Positions 23,500 through 33,015 are shown, numbered from the stretch's first letter. The stretch is 64,000 bases of DNA from Cupriavidus sp. WGlv3 (GCF_023952475.1 NZ_JALHRX010000001.1:62001-126000), one strand, 5' to 3'. Made by a program: numbers and translations. The notes: generated by a model not told the origin, from the sequence alone.

Positions 23500-25407
23500 T
23501 CAGGCTTTGCTGGCGACGTCGTGTTGCAGACGCTCAACAAACGCGGAGACGGGCATCACACCCAGATCCACGTTGCCACGGGCACGCACGGCCACTTGAT
23601 TGGCATCCCGCTCCTTGTCGCCCACTACCAGCAGGTAAGGGACCTTTTGAAGCGAATGCTCGCGGATTTTATACGTAATTTTCTCGTTGCGCAAATCCGC
23701 CTTGGCCCTAAACCCTTGTTTTTGCAGCAATTGCACGACGCTTTCGGCGTATTCTGCCTGCGAATCCGCAATATTCATCACCACGACCTGGTCCGGGGCC
23801 AGCCAGGCCGGCAGCGCGCCGGCATGGTTTTCCAGCAGGATGCCCAGGAAGCGCTCGAACGAGCCCAGGATGGCGCGATGAAGCATCACCGGGCGCTTGC
23901 GCGAGTTATCTTCGGAGACGTACTCGGCATCCAGGCGCTCGGGCAGCACCAGATCCAGCTGCAGCGTGCCGCACTGCCACGAGCGGCCGATGGCGTCCTT
24001 GATGTGGTACTCGACCTTGGGGCCATAGAAGGCGCCCTCGCCCGGCAGCTCTTCCCAGTCCACGCCGCAGGCGCGCAGCGCCAGGCGCAGGCCTTCTTCG
24101 GCGTGGTCCCAGATCTCGTCCGAGCCGGCGCGCTGCGCCGGGCGCAGCGACAGCTTGACCTTTACATCCTTGAAGCCGAAGTCGTCATAAACGGAGAAAG
24201 CGAGTTCGTTGAAGGCCTTGGCCTCGGCCACGATCTGCTCTTCCGTACAGAAGATATGCGCATCGTCCTGCACAAAGCCGCGCACGCGCATCAGCCCATG
24301 CAGCGCGCCGGACGGCTCGTTGCGATGGCAGGCGCCGAACTCGGCCAGGCGCAGCGGCAGGTCGCGGTACGAGCGCAGGCCGTGGTTGAAGATCTGCACA
24401 TGGCCCGGGCAGTTCATCGGCTTGATCGCGTAGTCGCGCTTCTCCGACTCCGTGACGAACATGTTTTCCTTGTAGTTCTGCCAGTGGCCCGACTTCTCCC
24501 ACAGCGAACGGTCCATCACCTGCGGCGTGCGCACCTCGTCGTAACCGGCGTCCGTCAGGCGGCCGCGCATGTATTGCTCGACGGCCTGCCACACCTGCCA
24601 GCCCTTCGGGTGCCAGAACACCATGCCGGGCGCCTCTTCCTGCAGGTGGAACAGGTCAAGCGTCTTGCCCAGCTTGCGATGGTCGCGCTTCTCGGCCTCT
24701 TCCAGCATGTGCAGGTAGGCTTCCTGGTCTTCTTTCTTGGCCCATGCCGTGCCGTAGATGCGCTGGAGCATCTCGTTGTTGGCATCGCCGCGCCAGTAGG
24801 CGCCGGCCACCTTCATCAGCTTGAAGACCTTGAGCTTGCCCGTCGACGGCACGTGCGGCCCGCGGCACAGGTCGACGAAATTGCCTTCGCGGTACAGGCC
24901 GATTTCCTGGTCGGCCGGGATCGAGCCGATGATCTCGGCCTTGTACTTCTCGCCCATCGACTCGAACAGCGCCACCGCTTCGTCGCGGTTCCACACTTCG
25001 CGCGTGACTTTTTCGTCCTTGCGCGCCAGCTCCGCCATTTTTTTCTCGATGGCGGCAAGGTCTTCGGGCGTGAAGGGGCGCTTGTAGGCGAAGTCGTAGT
25101 AGAAGCCGTTCTCGATCACCGGTCCGATCGTCACCTGCGCCTCCGGATACAGTTCCTTGACGGCATAGGCCAGCAAGTGCGCCGTGGAGTGGCGGATCAC
25201 GTCGACGCCGTCGGCATCCTTGTCCGTGACGATGGCCAGTTCCGCATCGCGCTCGATCCTGTAGCTGGTGTCGACCAGCTGGCCATCGACCTTGCCGGCC
25301 AGCGCAGCCTTGGCCAGGCCGGCGCCGATGCTCTGCGCCACTTCGGCAACCGTCACCGGGCCGGGAAACTCGCGGCGGGACCCGTCCGGCAGCGTGATTG
25401 CGATCAT
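23500..25407 (-). CDS. thrS: Threonyl-tRNA synthetase
   Basis: A 635-aa class-II synthetase. The start at 25407 ([14 protein letters not shown]) has GGAG 7 bp upstream. Order: TGS domain (residues 1-62), editing domain with [11 protein letters not shown] near residue 75 (the histidines that clear Ser-tRNA), catalytic core with the zinc cysteine in MNCPGH, motif 2 around [17 protein letters not shown] and motif 3 [14 protein letters not shown], and a C-terminal anticodon-binding domain. It heads the thrS-infC-rpmI-rplT cluster. Confidence 0.98.
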   Translation of the reverse strand: MIAITLPDGSRREFPGPVTVAEVAQSIGAGLAKAALAGKVDGQLVDTSYRIERDAELAIVTDKDADGVDVIRHSTAHLLAYAVKELYPEAQVTIGPVIENGFYYDFAYKRPFTPEDLAAIEKKMAELARKDEKVTREVWNRDEAVALFESMGEKYKAEIIGSIPADQEIGLYREGNFVDLCRGPHVPSTGKLKVFKLMKVAGAYWRGDANNEMLQRIYGTAWAKKEDQEAYLHMLEEAEKRDHRKLGKTLDLFHLQEEAPGMVFWHPKGWQVWQAVEQYMRGRLTDAGYDEVRTPQVMDRSLWEKSGHWQNYKENMFVTESEKRDYAIKPMNCPGHVQIFNHGLRSYRDLPLRLAEFGACHRNEPSGALHGLMRVRGFVQDDAHIFCTEEQIVAEAKAFNELAFSVYDDFGFKDVKVKLSLRPAQRAGSDEIWDHAEEGLRLALRACGVDWEELPGEGAFYGPKVEYHIKDAIGRSWQCGTLQLDLVLPERLDAEYVSEDNSRKRPVMLHRAILGSFERFLGILLENHAGALPAWLAPDQVVVMNIADSQAEYAESVVQLLQKQGFRAKADLRNEKITYKIREHSLQKVPYLLVVGDKERDANQVAVRARGNVDLGVMPVSAFVERLQHDVASKA

Positions 25408-25763
25408 TTCGACTCTCCAGGTTCCGCCGGCGGCGCCTTGCGCTGGCCTGAGCGGATCAAACTGCATCTTGTGGCGCCTGCCCGCATGCCTGCGTGCTGG
25501 CGATTGGTTCTTGGCTGCCCCGCCCTGCCGCGCGGGAAGGCGGCAGCTTATCAGGGCTGCTGGCAAGCGACGGACGAAAAAAAACGCGGCCAAGGCCGCG
25601 TTTCTCTTTGTCAAACCCGATCCAACCGGGTCGAAGGCGCACCTCGACTACTGTCGCTTGCCAGCGGTAGTAGTTCGCGGTGTCATAACCATGATGCCCT
25701 TCCGTTCCGTATGGGGTTGAATCGGACTTGCCGCACTGCTTTTACTGCTTTACTGCAATTCGT
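25408..25763. other. Gap between tRNA-Val and thrS, 356 bp
   Basis: It holds the tRNA-Val terminator (25577-25603) and presumably the thrS promoter and 5' UTR. A TTGACA occurs on the minus strand just before the terminator but has no -10 partner. I see no T-box, tRNA-like leader or small gene here. Confidence 0.5.
25577..25603 (-). terminator. Terminator of tRNA-Val
   Basis: 10-bp arms AAACGCGGCC and GGCCGCGTTT meet over two A residues (effective loop of 6). On the minus strand they are followed by a run of eight T. It lies about 160 bp beyond the CCA end of tRNA-Val. Confidence 0.8.
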
Positions 25764-25840
25764 TGGTAGGCTCGATTGGACTCGAACCAACGACCCCCAC
25801 CATGTCAAGGTGGTGCTCTAACCAGCTGAGCTACGAGCCT
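25764..25840 (-). tRNA. tRNA-Val (anticodon GAC)
   Basis: A 77-nt cloverleaf on the minus strand with acceptor stem AGGCTCG/CGAGCCT, D arm GCTC/GAGC, anticodon stem CCACC/GGTGG around TTGACAT (anticodon GAC) and T arm GTTGG/CCAAT; CCA is encoded. It follows the relA stop by 21 bp. Confidence 0.97.
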
Positions 25841-25852
25841 AGCGAAGCCGCA

Positions 25853-25882
25853 AGTATAGCATCACTTTCTTTTTGCCTGCAA
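25853..25882 (-). promoter_or_regulatory. Promoter candidate of tRNA-Val inside the relA 3' end
   Basis: On the minus strand, TATACT (25858-25853) lies 18 bp after TTGCAG (25882-25877). The -35 lies in the last codons of relA, so the tRNA need not depend on relA transcription. Confidence 0.45.
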
Positions 25883-28090
25883 CACCCCCTGGACCTCTTC
25901 GATCATCAGCAGTGCCCGCTGCAGCTGCGTGGCCTCGGACACCTCGGCGGTGAACTGCATGCGCGCCACCCCCTTGCTCGACAGCGTCTTGACCCCGGTG
26001 ACGTTGATCTTCTCGCGCGACAGCACTTCGGAGATGTCGCGCAGCAAGCCCTGCCGGTCGATCGCCTCGACCTGGATGTCGACCGGATAGACCGCGGCGT
26101 GGCTCTTCTGGCCCCACTCGGTCTGGATCACGCGCTCGGGCGCGCGCGCCGACAGCTGCTGGAAGGTATGGCAGTTGCGGCGATGGATCGACACGCCGCG
26201 CCCGCGCGTGACGAAGCCGACGATCTCGTCGGGCGGCGCCGGCTTGCAGCAGCGCGACATCTGCGTCATCAGCGAATCGACGCCCACCACCAGCACGCCG
26301 CTCTTGGCGCCGCGCGCCACGCTGGTGGCGCGGCTCTTCTTGGTGACGGCGTCTTCCTCGCTCAGCGGCGCCTGGACTTCGCCTTCCGGGTGGCGCAGCG
26401 CGTGCTCGACATGGCGCAGACTGAACTCGTCCTTGGCCACCGCGGCGAACAGCTCGTCGGGGGTCTTGAAGCCCAGCCGCGTCGCCAGGTCTTCGAGCTT
26501 GACCGCGGTCTTGCCTTCGCGCTGCAGGGTCTTGTCGATCAGCGCGCGGCCCTGCGCAATGGTTTCCTGCGAATCCAGCGCGTTGAACCACGCGCGCACC
26601 TTGGCGCGGGCGCGGCTGCTGGCGAGGTAGCCGAGGTCGGCATTGAGCCAGTCGCGCGACGGCCCGCCCTGCTTGACCGCGATGATCTCGACGGTCTGGC
26701 CGTTCTTGAGCGGCGTGTTCAGCGGCACCATGGTGCCGTCCACGCGCGCGCCGCGGCAGCGGTGGCCGAGGTCGCTGTGCAGGTAGTAGGCAAAGTCCAC
26801 CGCGGTCGCGCCCTGCGGCAGCGCCACCACGCGCGCCTGCGGCGTCAGCACGTAGATGTGGTCGTCGATCGCGGCGTGCTTGATCTGCTCCCACGATTCG
26901 TCGTGCGCCACGCTGTGGTCGGCATCGTCCTTCCACGCCAGCAGCTGGCGCAGCCAGGCGATCTTTTCATCGTAGCGCTCGCTGGCGGAGAACTGCCCGG
27001 CATAGCCGCGGCTGCCCGCCTCCTTGTAGCGCCAGTGCGCGGCCACGCCGTATTCGGCGAAGTGGTGCATCTCGTGGGTGCGGATCTGCACCTCGAAGGC
27101 GCGCCCGTCGTCGCCGATCACCACCGTGTGCAGCGACTTGTAGCCGTTGGCCTTGGGCCGCGAGATATAGTCGTCGAACTCGCGCGGGATCGGCTGCCAG
27201 ATATGGTGAACGATGCCGAGCACCGTATAGCAGTCCTTGATATCGTCGACGATCACGCGGAACGCGCGCACATCGTACAGGTCGGCAAAATCCAGTTCCT
27301 TGCCGCGCATCTTCTTCCAGATGCTGTAGATATGCTTGGGGCGTCCGCTCACCTCGGCGCGGATGCCGGCGGTGGCCAGTTCAGATTGCAGCCGCGCGAT
27401 CGCGCCGGCGATATAGCCTTCGCGCTCGATGCGCTTTTCATCCAGCAGGCGGGCGATGCGCTTGTAGGTATCGGGCTGCTCGAAGCGGAAGGCCAGGTCT
27501 TCCAGCTCCCACTTCATCTGCCAGATGCCCAGGCGGTTGGCCAGCGGCGCGTAGATGTCGAGCGTTTCGCGCGCCACGCCGGGCAGCGGTGCCTGCTTGG
27601 TCTCGGCCAGCCAGCGCAGCGTCTGCAGCCGCGACGCCAGCCGCACCAGCACCACGCGGATGTCCTGCGCGAAAGCGAGCAGCATCTTGCGCAGCGCCTC
27701 GACCTGCTCGTGGCGCGCCTGGGCTTCATTCTTCGACGGCGCGGCCGATTCCACCTCAGGGCGGCTGCCGGCGATGGCGCCGATGCGCAGCAGCTGCCGC
27801 ACGCCATTGACCAGCCGCGCCACTTCCTCGCCGAAGCGCGGCTCGATCTCGGCTTCGGTCTCGGGCACGAATGCCGCCAGGCCGAACAGGCACGCGGCCG
27901 CGCGCGCGGAATCGTCCACGCGCAGGCCGTCGAGGATGCGCAGCATCCCCTCCGCGTGCGACTGCACGGTCTCGCCGGTTGGCAGCGCAACGCCGGCACC
28001 GTGCTCGCGCACGTAGGCCAGTGCGCGCTCGACCAGCTCGGTATCCGGAATGCCCGCGACCCGGCCAGCCAGGTCGGTCGACGTCACCAT
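25862..28090 (-). CDS. relA: GTP pyrophosphokinase RelA
   Basis: A 742-aa stringent-response synthetase, close in length to E. coli RelA (744). It makes (p)ppGpp on starved ribosomes. The N-terminal HD domain is degenerate: the HDxxED hydrolase motif is absent (RAAACLFGLAAF in its place), so it is synthase-only. The synthetase domain (about residues 230-390) contains RPKHIYSIWKKM and EFDDYISRPKANGYKSLH, where EFDD is the RelA-type ExDD motif. TGS (about 410-470), helical/zinc-finger and C-terminal ACT (about 665-740) domains follow. It is preceded by ridA with a 15-bp gap. Confidence 0.97.
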   Translation of the reverse strand: MVTSTDLAGRVAGIPDTELVERALAYVREHGAGVALPTGETVQSHAEGMLRILDGLRVDDSARAAACLFGLAAFVPETEAEIEPRFGEEVARLVNGVRQLLRIGAIAGSRPEVESAAPSKNEAQARHEQVEALRKMLLAFAQDIRVVLVRLASRLQTLRWLAETKQAPLPGVARETLDIYAPLANRLGIWQMKWELEDLAFRFEQPDTYKRIARLLDEKRIEREGYIAGAIARLQSELATAGIRAEVSGRPKHIYSIWKKMRGKELDFADLYDVRAFRVIVDDIKDCYTVLGIVHHIWQPIPREFDDYISRPKANGYKSLHTVVIGDDGRAFEVQIRTHEMHHFAEYGVAAHWRYKEAGSRGYAGQFSASERYDEKIAWLRQLLAWKDDADHSVAHDESWEQIKHAAIDDHIYVLTPQARVVALPQGATAVDFAYYLHSDLGHRCRGARVDGTMVPLNTPLKNGQTVEIIAVKQGGPSRDWLNADLGYLASSRARAKVRAWFNALDSQETIAQGRALIDKTLQREGKTAVKLEDLATRLGFKTPDELFAAVAKDEFSLRHVEHALRHPEGEVQAPLSEEDAVTKKSRATSVARGAKSGVLVVGVDSLMTQMSRCCKPAPPDEIVGFVTRGRGVSIHRRNCHTFQQLSARAPERVIQTEWGQKSHAAVYPVDIQVEAIDRQGLLRDISEVLSREKINVTGVKTLSSKGVARMQFTAEVSEATQLQRALLMIEEVQGVLQAKRK

Positions 28091-28105
28091 GTCACAGCGC
28101 CTGTA

Positions 28106-28468
28106 TCAGTTGAGCGCAGCGGTCACCACCACTTCGATCAGGTAATCGGGATTGGCCAGGCGGGCTTCGACGGTGGCGCGCGGCGGCGTGCTGCCTTGCG
28201 GCACCCAGGCGTCCCAGACCTCGTTCATTTCGCCGATCAAATCGATATTGGTCAGGAAGATCTGGCACGACAGGATGCGGGTCTTGTCGCTGCCGGCCTC
28301 GGCCAGCAGGCGGTCGATATGGCCCAGCACCTCGCGCGTCTGGCCGCGGATATCGGCCTTGGGATCGACCTCGGGGACCTGGCCGGCCAGATACACCACA
28401 CCGTTGTAGACCGCGTATTCAGACAGGCGCTTGCCCACGTGGGCACGCTTCAGTTCAGGAAGGCTCAT
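28106..28468 (-). CDS. RidA/YjgF-family protein
   Basis: A 120-aa Rid-family protein, expected to be a homotrimer that hydrolyses reactive enamine/imine intermediates. The family arginine that binds the substrate carboxylate is present in PPRATVEARL (about residue 98), which supports deaminase activity, although divergence from RidA proper (VYLAGQVPEVDPKADIRGQ) puts it in another Rid subgroup. It lies between the hydrolase and relA on the same strand. Confidence 0.9.
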   Translation of the reverse strand: MSLPELKRAHVGKRLSEYAVYNGVVYLAGQVPEVDPKADIRGQTREVLGHIDRLLAEAGSDKTRILSCQIFLTNIDLIGEMNEVWDAWVPQGSTPPRATVEARLANPDYLIEVVVTAALN

Positions 28469-28552
28469 GGCAATGCATAACTCGATAAAAACAGCCGGAT
28501 CACAAACAGGCCGGCAACTCGGGCCGGCAACCCATGCCGGCCGCGGGCGCGC

Positions 28553-29434
28553 TCAGGCGCCGGTAAAGAACTGGCGCACGATCGCGATTTGCGCCGGATC
28601 GACAAAGGTCGGGGCGTGGCCCACGTCGGGCACTTCCACCGAGCTCACATGCTGGCCGCGCGCCACCATCTCGGCCACGGTCTCGCGCAGCAGCAGGTCG
28701 GACTGCGCGCCGCGCACCACCAGCACCGGCGCCTCGATGGCTTCGAAGCTGCGCCACAGCGCGGCTTCGCCGGCGGCGATGGCCTCGGGCGTCGACTTGC
28801 GGAACGGCAGCGCCAGCTGCGGATCGTAATGCAAGCCCCATTCCAGGCCGTCCGCGCCCTGCATCGGTTTCAGGATGGCGGCGTTGAGCTCGCGCCACTG
28901 CTCGGCGCTGTGGCGCCCGAACGAGGCGCTGATGGTCTGCAGGTACGCCAGCCCTTCCTCGAAGGTCTTGAAGCGCACCGGCAGGCCGAGATAGGCGCCG
29001 ATACGCTCGACCGCCGAGGGCGCGATGCGGGGACCGACGTCATTGAGCAGCAGCCTGCGCACCGGCGACTTGGGCAGGCCGGCCAGGCCCATGCCGATCA
29101 GCCCGCCCATCGAGGTACCGAACCAGTCCACCTTCTCCACATTGAGCCGCGCGATCAGCGTGACCATGTCGGCGACATACTGCGGCACCACGTAAGCGTT
29201 GGCGTCGGCCAGCCATTCGGAACGGCCGCGGCCGACCACGTCCGGGCACACCACGCGGTAGTCGCCGCACAGCGCGCGCGCCACGGCGTCGAAGTCGCGC
29301 CCGGTGCGCGTCAGGCCGTGCGCGCACACCAGCACGCGCGGATTGGCGGGGTCGCCCCACTCGTGGTAGGCCATGCGGTGCAGGCCCGCCGGACTGATGC
29401 ACTGGACGAAACCGAGACGCGGACTGGCAGACAT
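28553..29434 (-). CDS. Alpha/beta hydrolase
   Basis: A 293-aa cytoplasmic alpha/beta-fold hydrolase. The start at 29434 (MSASPRLGFVQ) has GGGAG 5 bp upstream; the longer frame is poorly composed. The oxyanion segment is CAHGLTRTG, the nucleophile elbow GTSMGG (Ser at about 119), the acid Asp is probably in RGAQSDLL and the base His in DVGHAPTF near the C-terminus. The substrate is not evident. It may be co-transcribed with ridA and relA (84-bp gap) and is divergent from bdhA. Confidence 0.88.
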   Translation of the reverse strand: MSASPRLGFVQCISPAGLHRMAYHEWGDPANPRVLVCAHGLTRTGRDFDAVARALCGDYRVVCPDVVGRGRSEWLADANAYVVPQYVADMVTLIARLNVEKVDWFGTSMGGLIGMGLAGLPKSPVRRLLLNDVGPRIAPSAVERIGAYLGLPVRFKTFEEGLAYLQTISASFGRHSAEQWRELNAAILKPMQGADGLEWGLHYDPQLALPFRKSTPEAIAAGEAALWRSFEAIEAPVLVVRGAQSDLLLRETVAEMVARGQHVSSVEVPDVGHAPTFVDPAQIAIVRQFFTGA

Positions 29435-29503
29435 CTGGACTCCCTGACAAACCGGACCGCACAGCGCCAGGAGGCGCCGCCGCCGGAAGTTGAGCAAAGC
29501 TGG

Positions 29504-29527
29504 ATTGTACGCCGCAGCGGGTACAAT
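29504..29527. promoter_or_regulatory. Dyad in the hydrolase/bdhA promoter region
   Basis: Perfect 7-bp arms ATTGTAC and GTACAAT flank a 10-bp spacer, between the divergent hydrolase and bdhA genes. The same half-sites ATTGTA/TACAAT occur with a 4-bp spacer before scoA (33000-33015). Confidence 0.4.
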
Positions 29528-29640
29528 GCCACAGCACAGTGTCCGCGCCCTCGCGCGCGGGGCGCGCACCGCCACGGCGCGCGCCGCCCATCCGGCGGCT
29601 GTACTGCCGTGGCATCCCCTTTCTCTCGACGGAGGCTTAC

Positions 29641-30417
29641 ATGCTCAACGGCAAGACCGCACTGGTGACTGGCTCGACCAGCGGCATCGGGCTCGGCATC
29701 GCAAAGGCGCTGGCGGCGCAGGGCGCCCACATCATCGTCAACGGCTTCGGTGACGCGGACGCCGCAAAGAGCGAGATCGCGCAGGCCGGCCAGGGCATCC
29801 GCGTCGGCTACCACGGCGCCGACATGAGCAAGGCGGCCGAGATCGAAGAGATGATGCGCTACGCGCAGTCCGACTTCGGCGGCGCCGACATCCTGGTCAA
29901 CAACGCCGGCATCCAGCACGTCGCCACCATCGAGGATTTCCCGCCCGAGCGCTGGGACGCGATCATCGCCATCAACCTGACCTCGGCCTTCCACACCACG
30001 CGCCTGGCGCTGCCCGGCATGAAACAGAAGAACTGGGGCCGCATCATCAACGTCGCCTCCACCCACGGGCTGGTGGCGTCGGCGCAGAAATCCGCCTACG
30101 TCGCCGCCAAGCACGGCATCGTCGGCTTCACCAAGGTGACCGCGCTGGAAACCGCGCAGACCGGCGTCACCGCCAACGCGATCTGCCCGGGCTGGGTGCT
30201 GACGCCGCTGGTGCAGAAGCAGGTCGAAGCCCGCGCGCAGAAGGAAGGCATCCCGGTCGAGCAGGCCAAGCGCGAGCTGGTGCTGGAGAAGCAGCCCTCG
30301 GGCCAGTTCGTCACGCCCGATGAACTGGGCGCGCTGGCCGTGTTCCTGTCGTCCGAAGCGGCGCGCCAGGTGCGCGGCGCGATCTGGAACATGGATGGCG
30401 GCTGGGTGGCGCAGTAA
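29641..30417 (+). CDS. bdhA: D-3-hydroxybutyrate dehydrogenase
   Basis: A 258-aa short-chain dehydrogenase that interconverts D-3-hydroxybutyrate and acetoacetate with NAD, a step in PHB breakdown. The nucleotide motif is GSTSGIG (about residues 11-17), then NNAG, the catalytic Ser in INVASTHG and the YVAAK tyrosine/lysine pair. The segment TPLVQKQVEARAQKEGI and the C-terminus WNMDGGWVAQ are typical of bacterial 3HB dehydrogenases. GGAGG-type ribosome site. Its product acetoacetate would be activated by scoAB about 2 kb away. Confidence 0.95.
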   Translation: MLNGKTALVTGSTSGIGLGIAKALAAQGAHIIVNGFGDADAAKSEIAQAGQGIRVGYHGADMSKAAEIEEMMRYAQSDFGGADILVNNAGIQHVATIEDFPPERWDAIIAINLTSAFHTTRLALPGMKQKNWGRIINVASTHGLVASAQKSAYVAAKHGIVGFTKVTALETAQTGVTANAICPGWVLTPLVQKQVEARAQKEGIPVEQAKRELVLEKQPSGQFVTPDELGALAVFLSSEAARQVRGAIWNMDGGWVAQ

Positions 30418-30456
30418 GGTGCCACATTGGCGCACCACAGCAAGGAGCAACAAGCA

Positions 30457-30948
30457 ATGATGCAACGACGACGTTTTCTCGGGACCCTGGGCGCGCTGGC
30501 GCTCGGCACGCTCGCCGTGGGCGTGCTGGGCCCCGCGGCCGATGCCTTCGCGCAGGCGAAGCCGCTGGCCATCGACGTCTACAAGAGTCCGCTGTGCGGC
30601 TGCTGCGAGGACTGGGTCAAGCACCTGCGCGCCAACGGCCTCACCGTGACGGTGCATGACGTCGAGGATACCGGCGAATACCGCAAGCGCTTCGGCATGC
30701 CCGAGCGCTTCGGCTCCTGCCATACCGGCCATATCGCCGGCTATGCGATCGAGGGCCATGTGCCCGCCGTCGATATCCGCAAGCTGCTGGCGGCCAAACC
30801 CAAGGCAGTCGGGCTGGCAGTGCCGGGCATGCCGGTCGGCTCGCCGGGCATGGAACAGGGACCGCGCAAGGATCCCTTCGACGTGCTGCTGGTCAAGGCA
30901 GACGGCGCCGCCTCGGTATTCAGCCGCCACAACAAGCCGGCGGCCTGA
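30457..30948 (+). CDS. DUF411 metal-binding protein with Tat signal
   Basis: A 163-aa exported protein of the DUF411 family, linked in other bacteria to copper or other metal handling. The N-terminus has a twin-arginine signal (MMQRRRFLGTLGALALG) with a probable cut after AFA (about residue 31). The mature protein has a thioredoxin-like start KSPLCGCCEDW with three cysteines and a later SCHTGH motif; these Cys and His are probable metal ligands. It lies 39 bp after bdhA and may share its mRNA, though the functions look unrelated. It is convergent with the DGC gene. Confidence 0.85.
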   Translation: MMQRRRFLGTLGALALGTLAVGVLGPAADAFAQAKPLAIDVYKSPLCGCCEDWVKHLRANGLTVTVHDVEDTGEYRKRFGMPERFGSCHTGHIAGYAIEGHVPAVDIRKLLAAKPKAVGLAVPGMPVGSPGMEQGPRKDPFDVLLVKADGAASVFSRHNKPAA

Positions 30949-30960
30949 CGTGCCGCCGCG

Positions 30961-30984
30961 CCGGATGCGCCGCGGCGCATCCGG
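30961..30984. terminator. Perfect 24-bp palindrome between convergent genes
   Basis: CCGGATGCGCCG is followed by its exact reverse complement, giving a 10-bp stem with a 4-nt loop in the 42-bp gap between the DUF411 and DGC genes. It has no T run, so it is at best a pause or bidirectional mRNA-end structure. Confidence 0.5.
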
Positions 30985-30990
30985 CCATCC

Positions 30991-31371
30991 CTACACCTGT
31001 GCGAGGCGCTGCAGCGCCGCCTCGACCTCCCGCCACACCGCCTCGGTCTCACCCTCGGTGCATTCGCCGTGCTGGCGCTTGATCGCGCCCAGCCGGTTCA
31101 GCACCAGGTGCTGGTCCGGCACCACGCCAGCGTTGGCCAGGCACGCCTGCACGCAAGCCAGCGGACACCCGTCCAGCGCCAGGATCGGCCGGCCCGAGCG
31201 CGCCACCCGGGTCAGCGCCGGCACGCCGCCGCCCACCCCGCTGATGCACGACATCTCCGCGCGGCCGCCGCGGTCGAGCTTCACCGCGCAGGCATTGGCC
31301 AGTTGCGCCACGCTGGAGCAGCCGGAGCAGGCGTAGACCAGGGGCAGTGATCGGATGGGGGAAGCCGGCAT
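30991..31371 (-). CDS. DGC-domain putative zinc-binding protein
   Basis: A 126-aa cysteine-rich protein of the DGC family (named after its Asp-Gly-Cys motif). Visible cysteines: YACSGCSS at the N-terminus (residues 13-19), one in NACAVKLD, one in SCISG, and DGCPLACVQACL in the second half. They are arranged to bind zinc. The start at 31371 follows GGAAGG. The family is found near redox or metal genes, but its activity is not known. It is convergent with the DUF411 gene; upstream lies the scoB terminator. Confidence 0.8.
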   Translation of the reverse strand: MPASPIRSLPLVYACSGCSSVAQLANACAVKLDRGGRAEMSCISGVGGGVPALTRVARSGRPILALDGCPLACVQACLANAGVVPDQHLVLNRLGAIKRQHGECTEGETEAVWREVEAALQRLAQV

Positions 31372-31517
31372 CGCGCACCTTCCGTAAAGACTTGTGTTGG
31401 CAGGCCCAAGCCCGCTGGGAACCGGCCAGCATAGTGGCTTGTGCGTGAGCGGGCCATTCGCCGTTAGAGCTAGCCCGCCCCGCCGGTCGGCGTAGTCGGT
31501 TACCGCTGCGCCAAATG

Positions 31518-31551
31518 AAAAAAGCCCTGTGGCGCAGTGCGCCACAGGGCT
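31518..31551 (-). terminator. Terminator after scoB
   Basis: 13-bp arms AGCCCTGTGGCGC and GCGCCACAGGGCT around AGT. In the minus direction they are followed by TTTTTT. It begins 26 bp after the scoB stop. Confidence 0.88.
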
Positions 31552-31576
31552 CGTCAGGCCTTGACCGAAGGCTGGC

Positions 31577-32215
31577 TTACAGCAGCGGCGCCCCCGTCTT
31601 TGCCTGGATTTCCTCGCGGCTGACGCCCGGCGCGGTCTCCACCAGCTTCAGGCCGTCCGCGGTCACGTCGATCACGCCCAGGTCGGTGATGATGCGATTG
31701 ACCACGCCGACGCCGGTCAGCGGCAGGTTGCACTGCTTCAGGATCTTGAGGTCCTCGGTGCCGTCCTTCTTCTTGGCGGTGTGTTCCATCAGCACCACCA
31801 CGCGGCCGACGCCGGCGACCAGGTCCATCGCGCCGCCCATGCCCTTGACCATCTTGCCCGGGATCATCCAGTTGGCCAGGTCGCCCTTCTCGCTGACCTG
31901 CATCGCGCCCAGGATGGCCAGGTTGATGTGGCCGCCGCGGATCATCGCGAACGAGTCGGCCGACGAGAAGATCGACGAGCCCGGCAGCGTGGTCACGGTC
32001 TGCTTGCCGGCGTTGATCATGTCGGCGTCGACCTCGGCCTCGGTCGGGAACGGGCCGATGCCGAGCAGGCCGTTCTCGGATTGCAGCCAGACTTCCATGC
32101 CTTCCGGCACCCAGTTGGCCACCAGCGTCGGCAGCCCGATGCCCAGGTTGACGTAGAAACCGTCCTGCAGCTCGGCCGCGGCGCGCGCGGCCATTTCGTC
32201 ACGTGTCCATGCCAT
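31577..32215 (-). CDS. scoB: Succinyl-CoA:3-ketoacid CoA-transferase subunit B
   Basis: The 212-aa beta subunit of the enzyme that moves CoA from succinyl-CoA to acetoacetate. The start at 32215 ([17 protein letters not shown]) has AGGAG 7 bp upstream. The catalytic glutamate is in SENGLLG (about residue 46), inside [16 protein letters not shown], as in class-I CoA-transferases. It lies 11 bp after scoA and is followed by a strong terminator, so the operon is scoA-scoB. Confidence 0.95.
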   Translation of the reverse strand: MAWTRDEMAARAAAELQDGFYVNLGIGLPTLVANWVPEGMEVWLQSENGLLGIGPFPTEAEVDADMINAGKQTVTTLPGSSIFSSADSFAMIRGGHINLAILGAMQVSEKGDLANWMIPGKMVKGMGGAMDLVAGVGRVVVLMEHTAKKKDGTEDLKILKQCNLPLTGVGVVNRIITDLGVIDVTADGLKLVETAPGVSREEIQAKTGAPLL

Positions 32216-32226
32216 GATGGGTCTCC

Positions 32227-32928
32227 TTAGCTGGCCGCGCGCACGGTGCGCTGCTCGATGCGTTTCTCGGGGTTGGTGTTGAGCACCAGGCGCTGCACGA
32301 AGATGCCGGCAAGGTGGATCTCGTCGGGATCGAGCTCGCCGGTCTCGACGATCTGCTCGACCTCGGCCACGGTGACCTTGCCCGCCATCGCGCACATCGG
32401 GTTGAAGTTGCGCGCGGTGCGGCGGAACACCAGGTTGCCGGCCTTGTCGGCCTTCCAGGCCTTGACCAGCGCCACGTCGGCGGTCAGCGAACGCTCCATC
32501 ACATACTTTTCACCGTCGAATTCGCGGATTTCCTTGCCTTCGGCGACGATGGTGCCGACCCCGGTCTTGGTGAAGAAGGCCGGGATGCCCGAGCCGCCGG
32601 CGCGCAGCTTTTCGGCCAGCGTGCCCTGCGGGGTGAATTCCAGTTCCAGTTCGCCGGCCAGGTACTGGCGCTCGAACTCCTTGTTCTCGCCCACGTAGGA
32701 CGAGATCATCTTCTTGATCTGGCGCGTGGACAGCAGCAGGCCGAGGCCGAAACCGTCGACGCCGGCGTTGTTGGAGATGCAGGTCAGCTGCTTGGCGCCG
32801 CTGTCGCGCAGCGCGCCGATCAGCGCCTCGGGGATGCCGCACAGGCCGAAACCGCCCACAGCGATCGTCTGGCCGTCGCGGACGACGCCTGCAAGCGCTT
32901 CTGCGGCGCTGGCGTAGACCTTGTTCAT
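32227..32928 (-). CDS. scoA: Succinyl-CoA:3-ketoacid CoA-transferase subunit A
   Basis: The 233-aa alpha subunit. It contains [16 protein letters not shown] (residues 24-39, the CoA-transferase 1 signature) and the [15 protein letters not shown] segment. The start at 32928 has AGGAG 6 bp upstream. It pairs with scoB and acts after 3-hydroxybutyrate dehydrogenase in PHB/ketone use. A PAS-LuxR regulator is divergent, and an ATTGTA-N4-TACAAT dyad lies between them. Confidence 0.95.
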   Translation of the reverse strand: MNKVYASAAEALAGVVRDGQTIAVGGFGLCGIPEALIGALRDSGAKQLTCISNNAGVDGFGLGLLLSTRQIKKMISSYVGENKEFERQYLAGELELEFTPQGTLAEKLRAGGSGIPAFFTKTGVGTIVAEGKEIREFDGEKYVMERSLTADVALVKAWKADKAGNLVFRRTARNFNPMCAMAGKVTVAEVEQIVETGELDPDEIHLAGIFVQRLVLNTNPEKRIEQRTVRAAS

Positions 32929-32999
32929 GCTTCGCTCCTTCCTCGGTAGTCCCTGTCGATCTCCCCGCCGGCGGGTAGTGCGGCGGGCGACGCAGGGAA

Positions 33000-33015
33000 A
33001 TTGTAACGGTACAAT
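33000..33015. promoter_or_regulatory. ATTGTA-N4-TACAAT dyad between scoA and the PAS-LuxR gene
   Basis: Perfect 6-bp arms with spacer ACGG in the 181-bp divergent region. It is placed 72 bp before the scoA start and 95 bp before the regulator start, a good position for an operator serving both. A TTACGTAA palindrome lies at 33088-33095, next to the regulator start. Confidence 0.45.

Noticed and set aside
23521-25821. 766-codon rightward frame over thrS
   Set aside because: Antisense shadow of a housekeeping gene; it even runs through tRNA-Val.
25763-28480. 905-codon rightward frame over relA and ridA
   Set aside because: Antisense shadow; it crosses two genes and a tRNA and shows no domain.
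29311-30930. 539-codon leftward frame over bdhA and the DUF411 gene
   Set aside because: Opposes two well-supported genes and has shadow-type composition.
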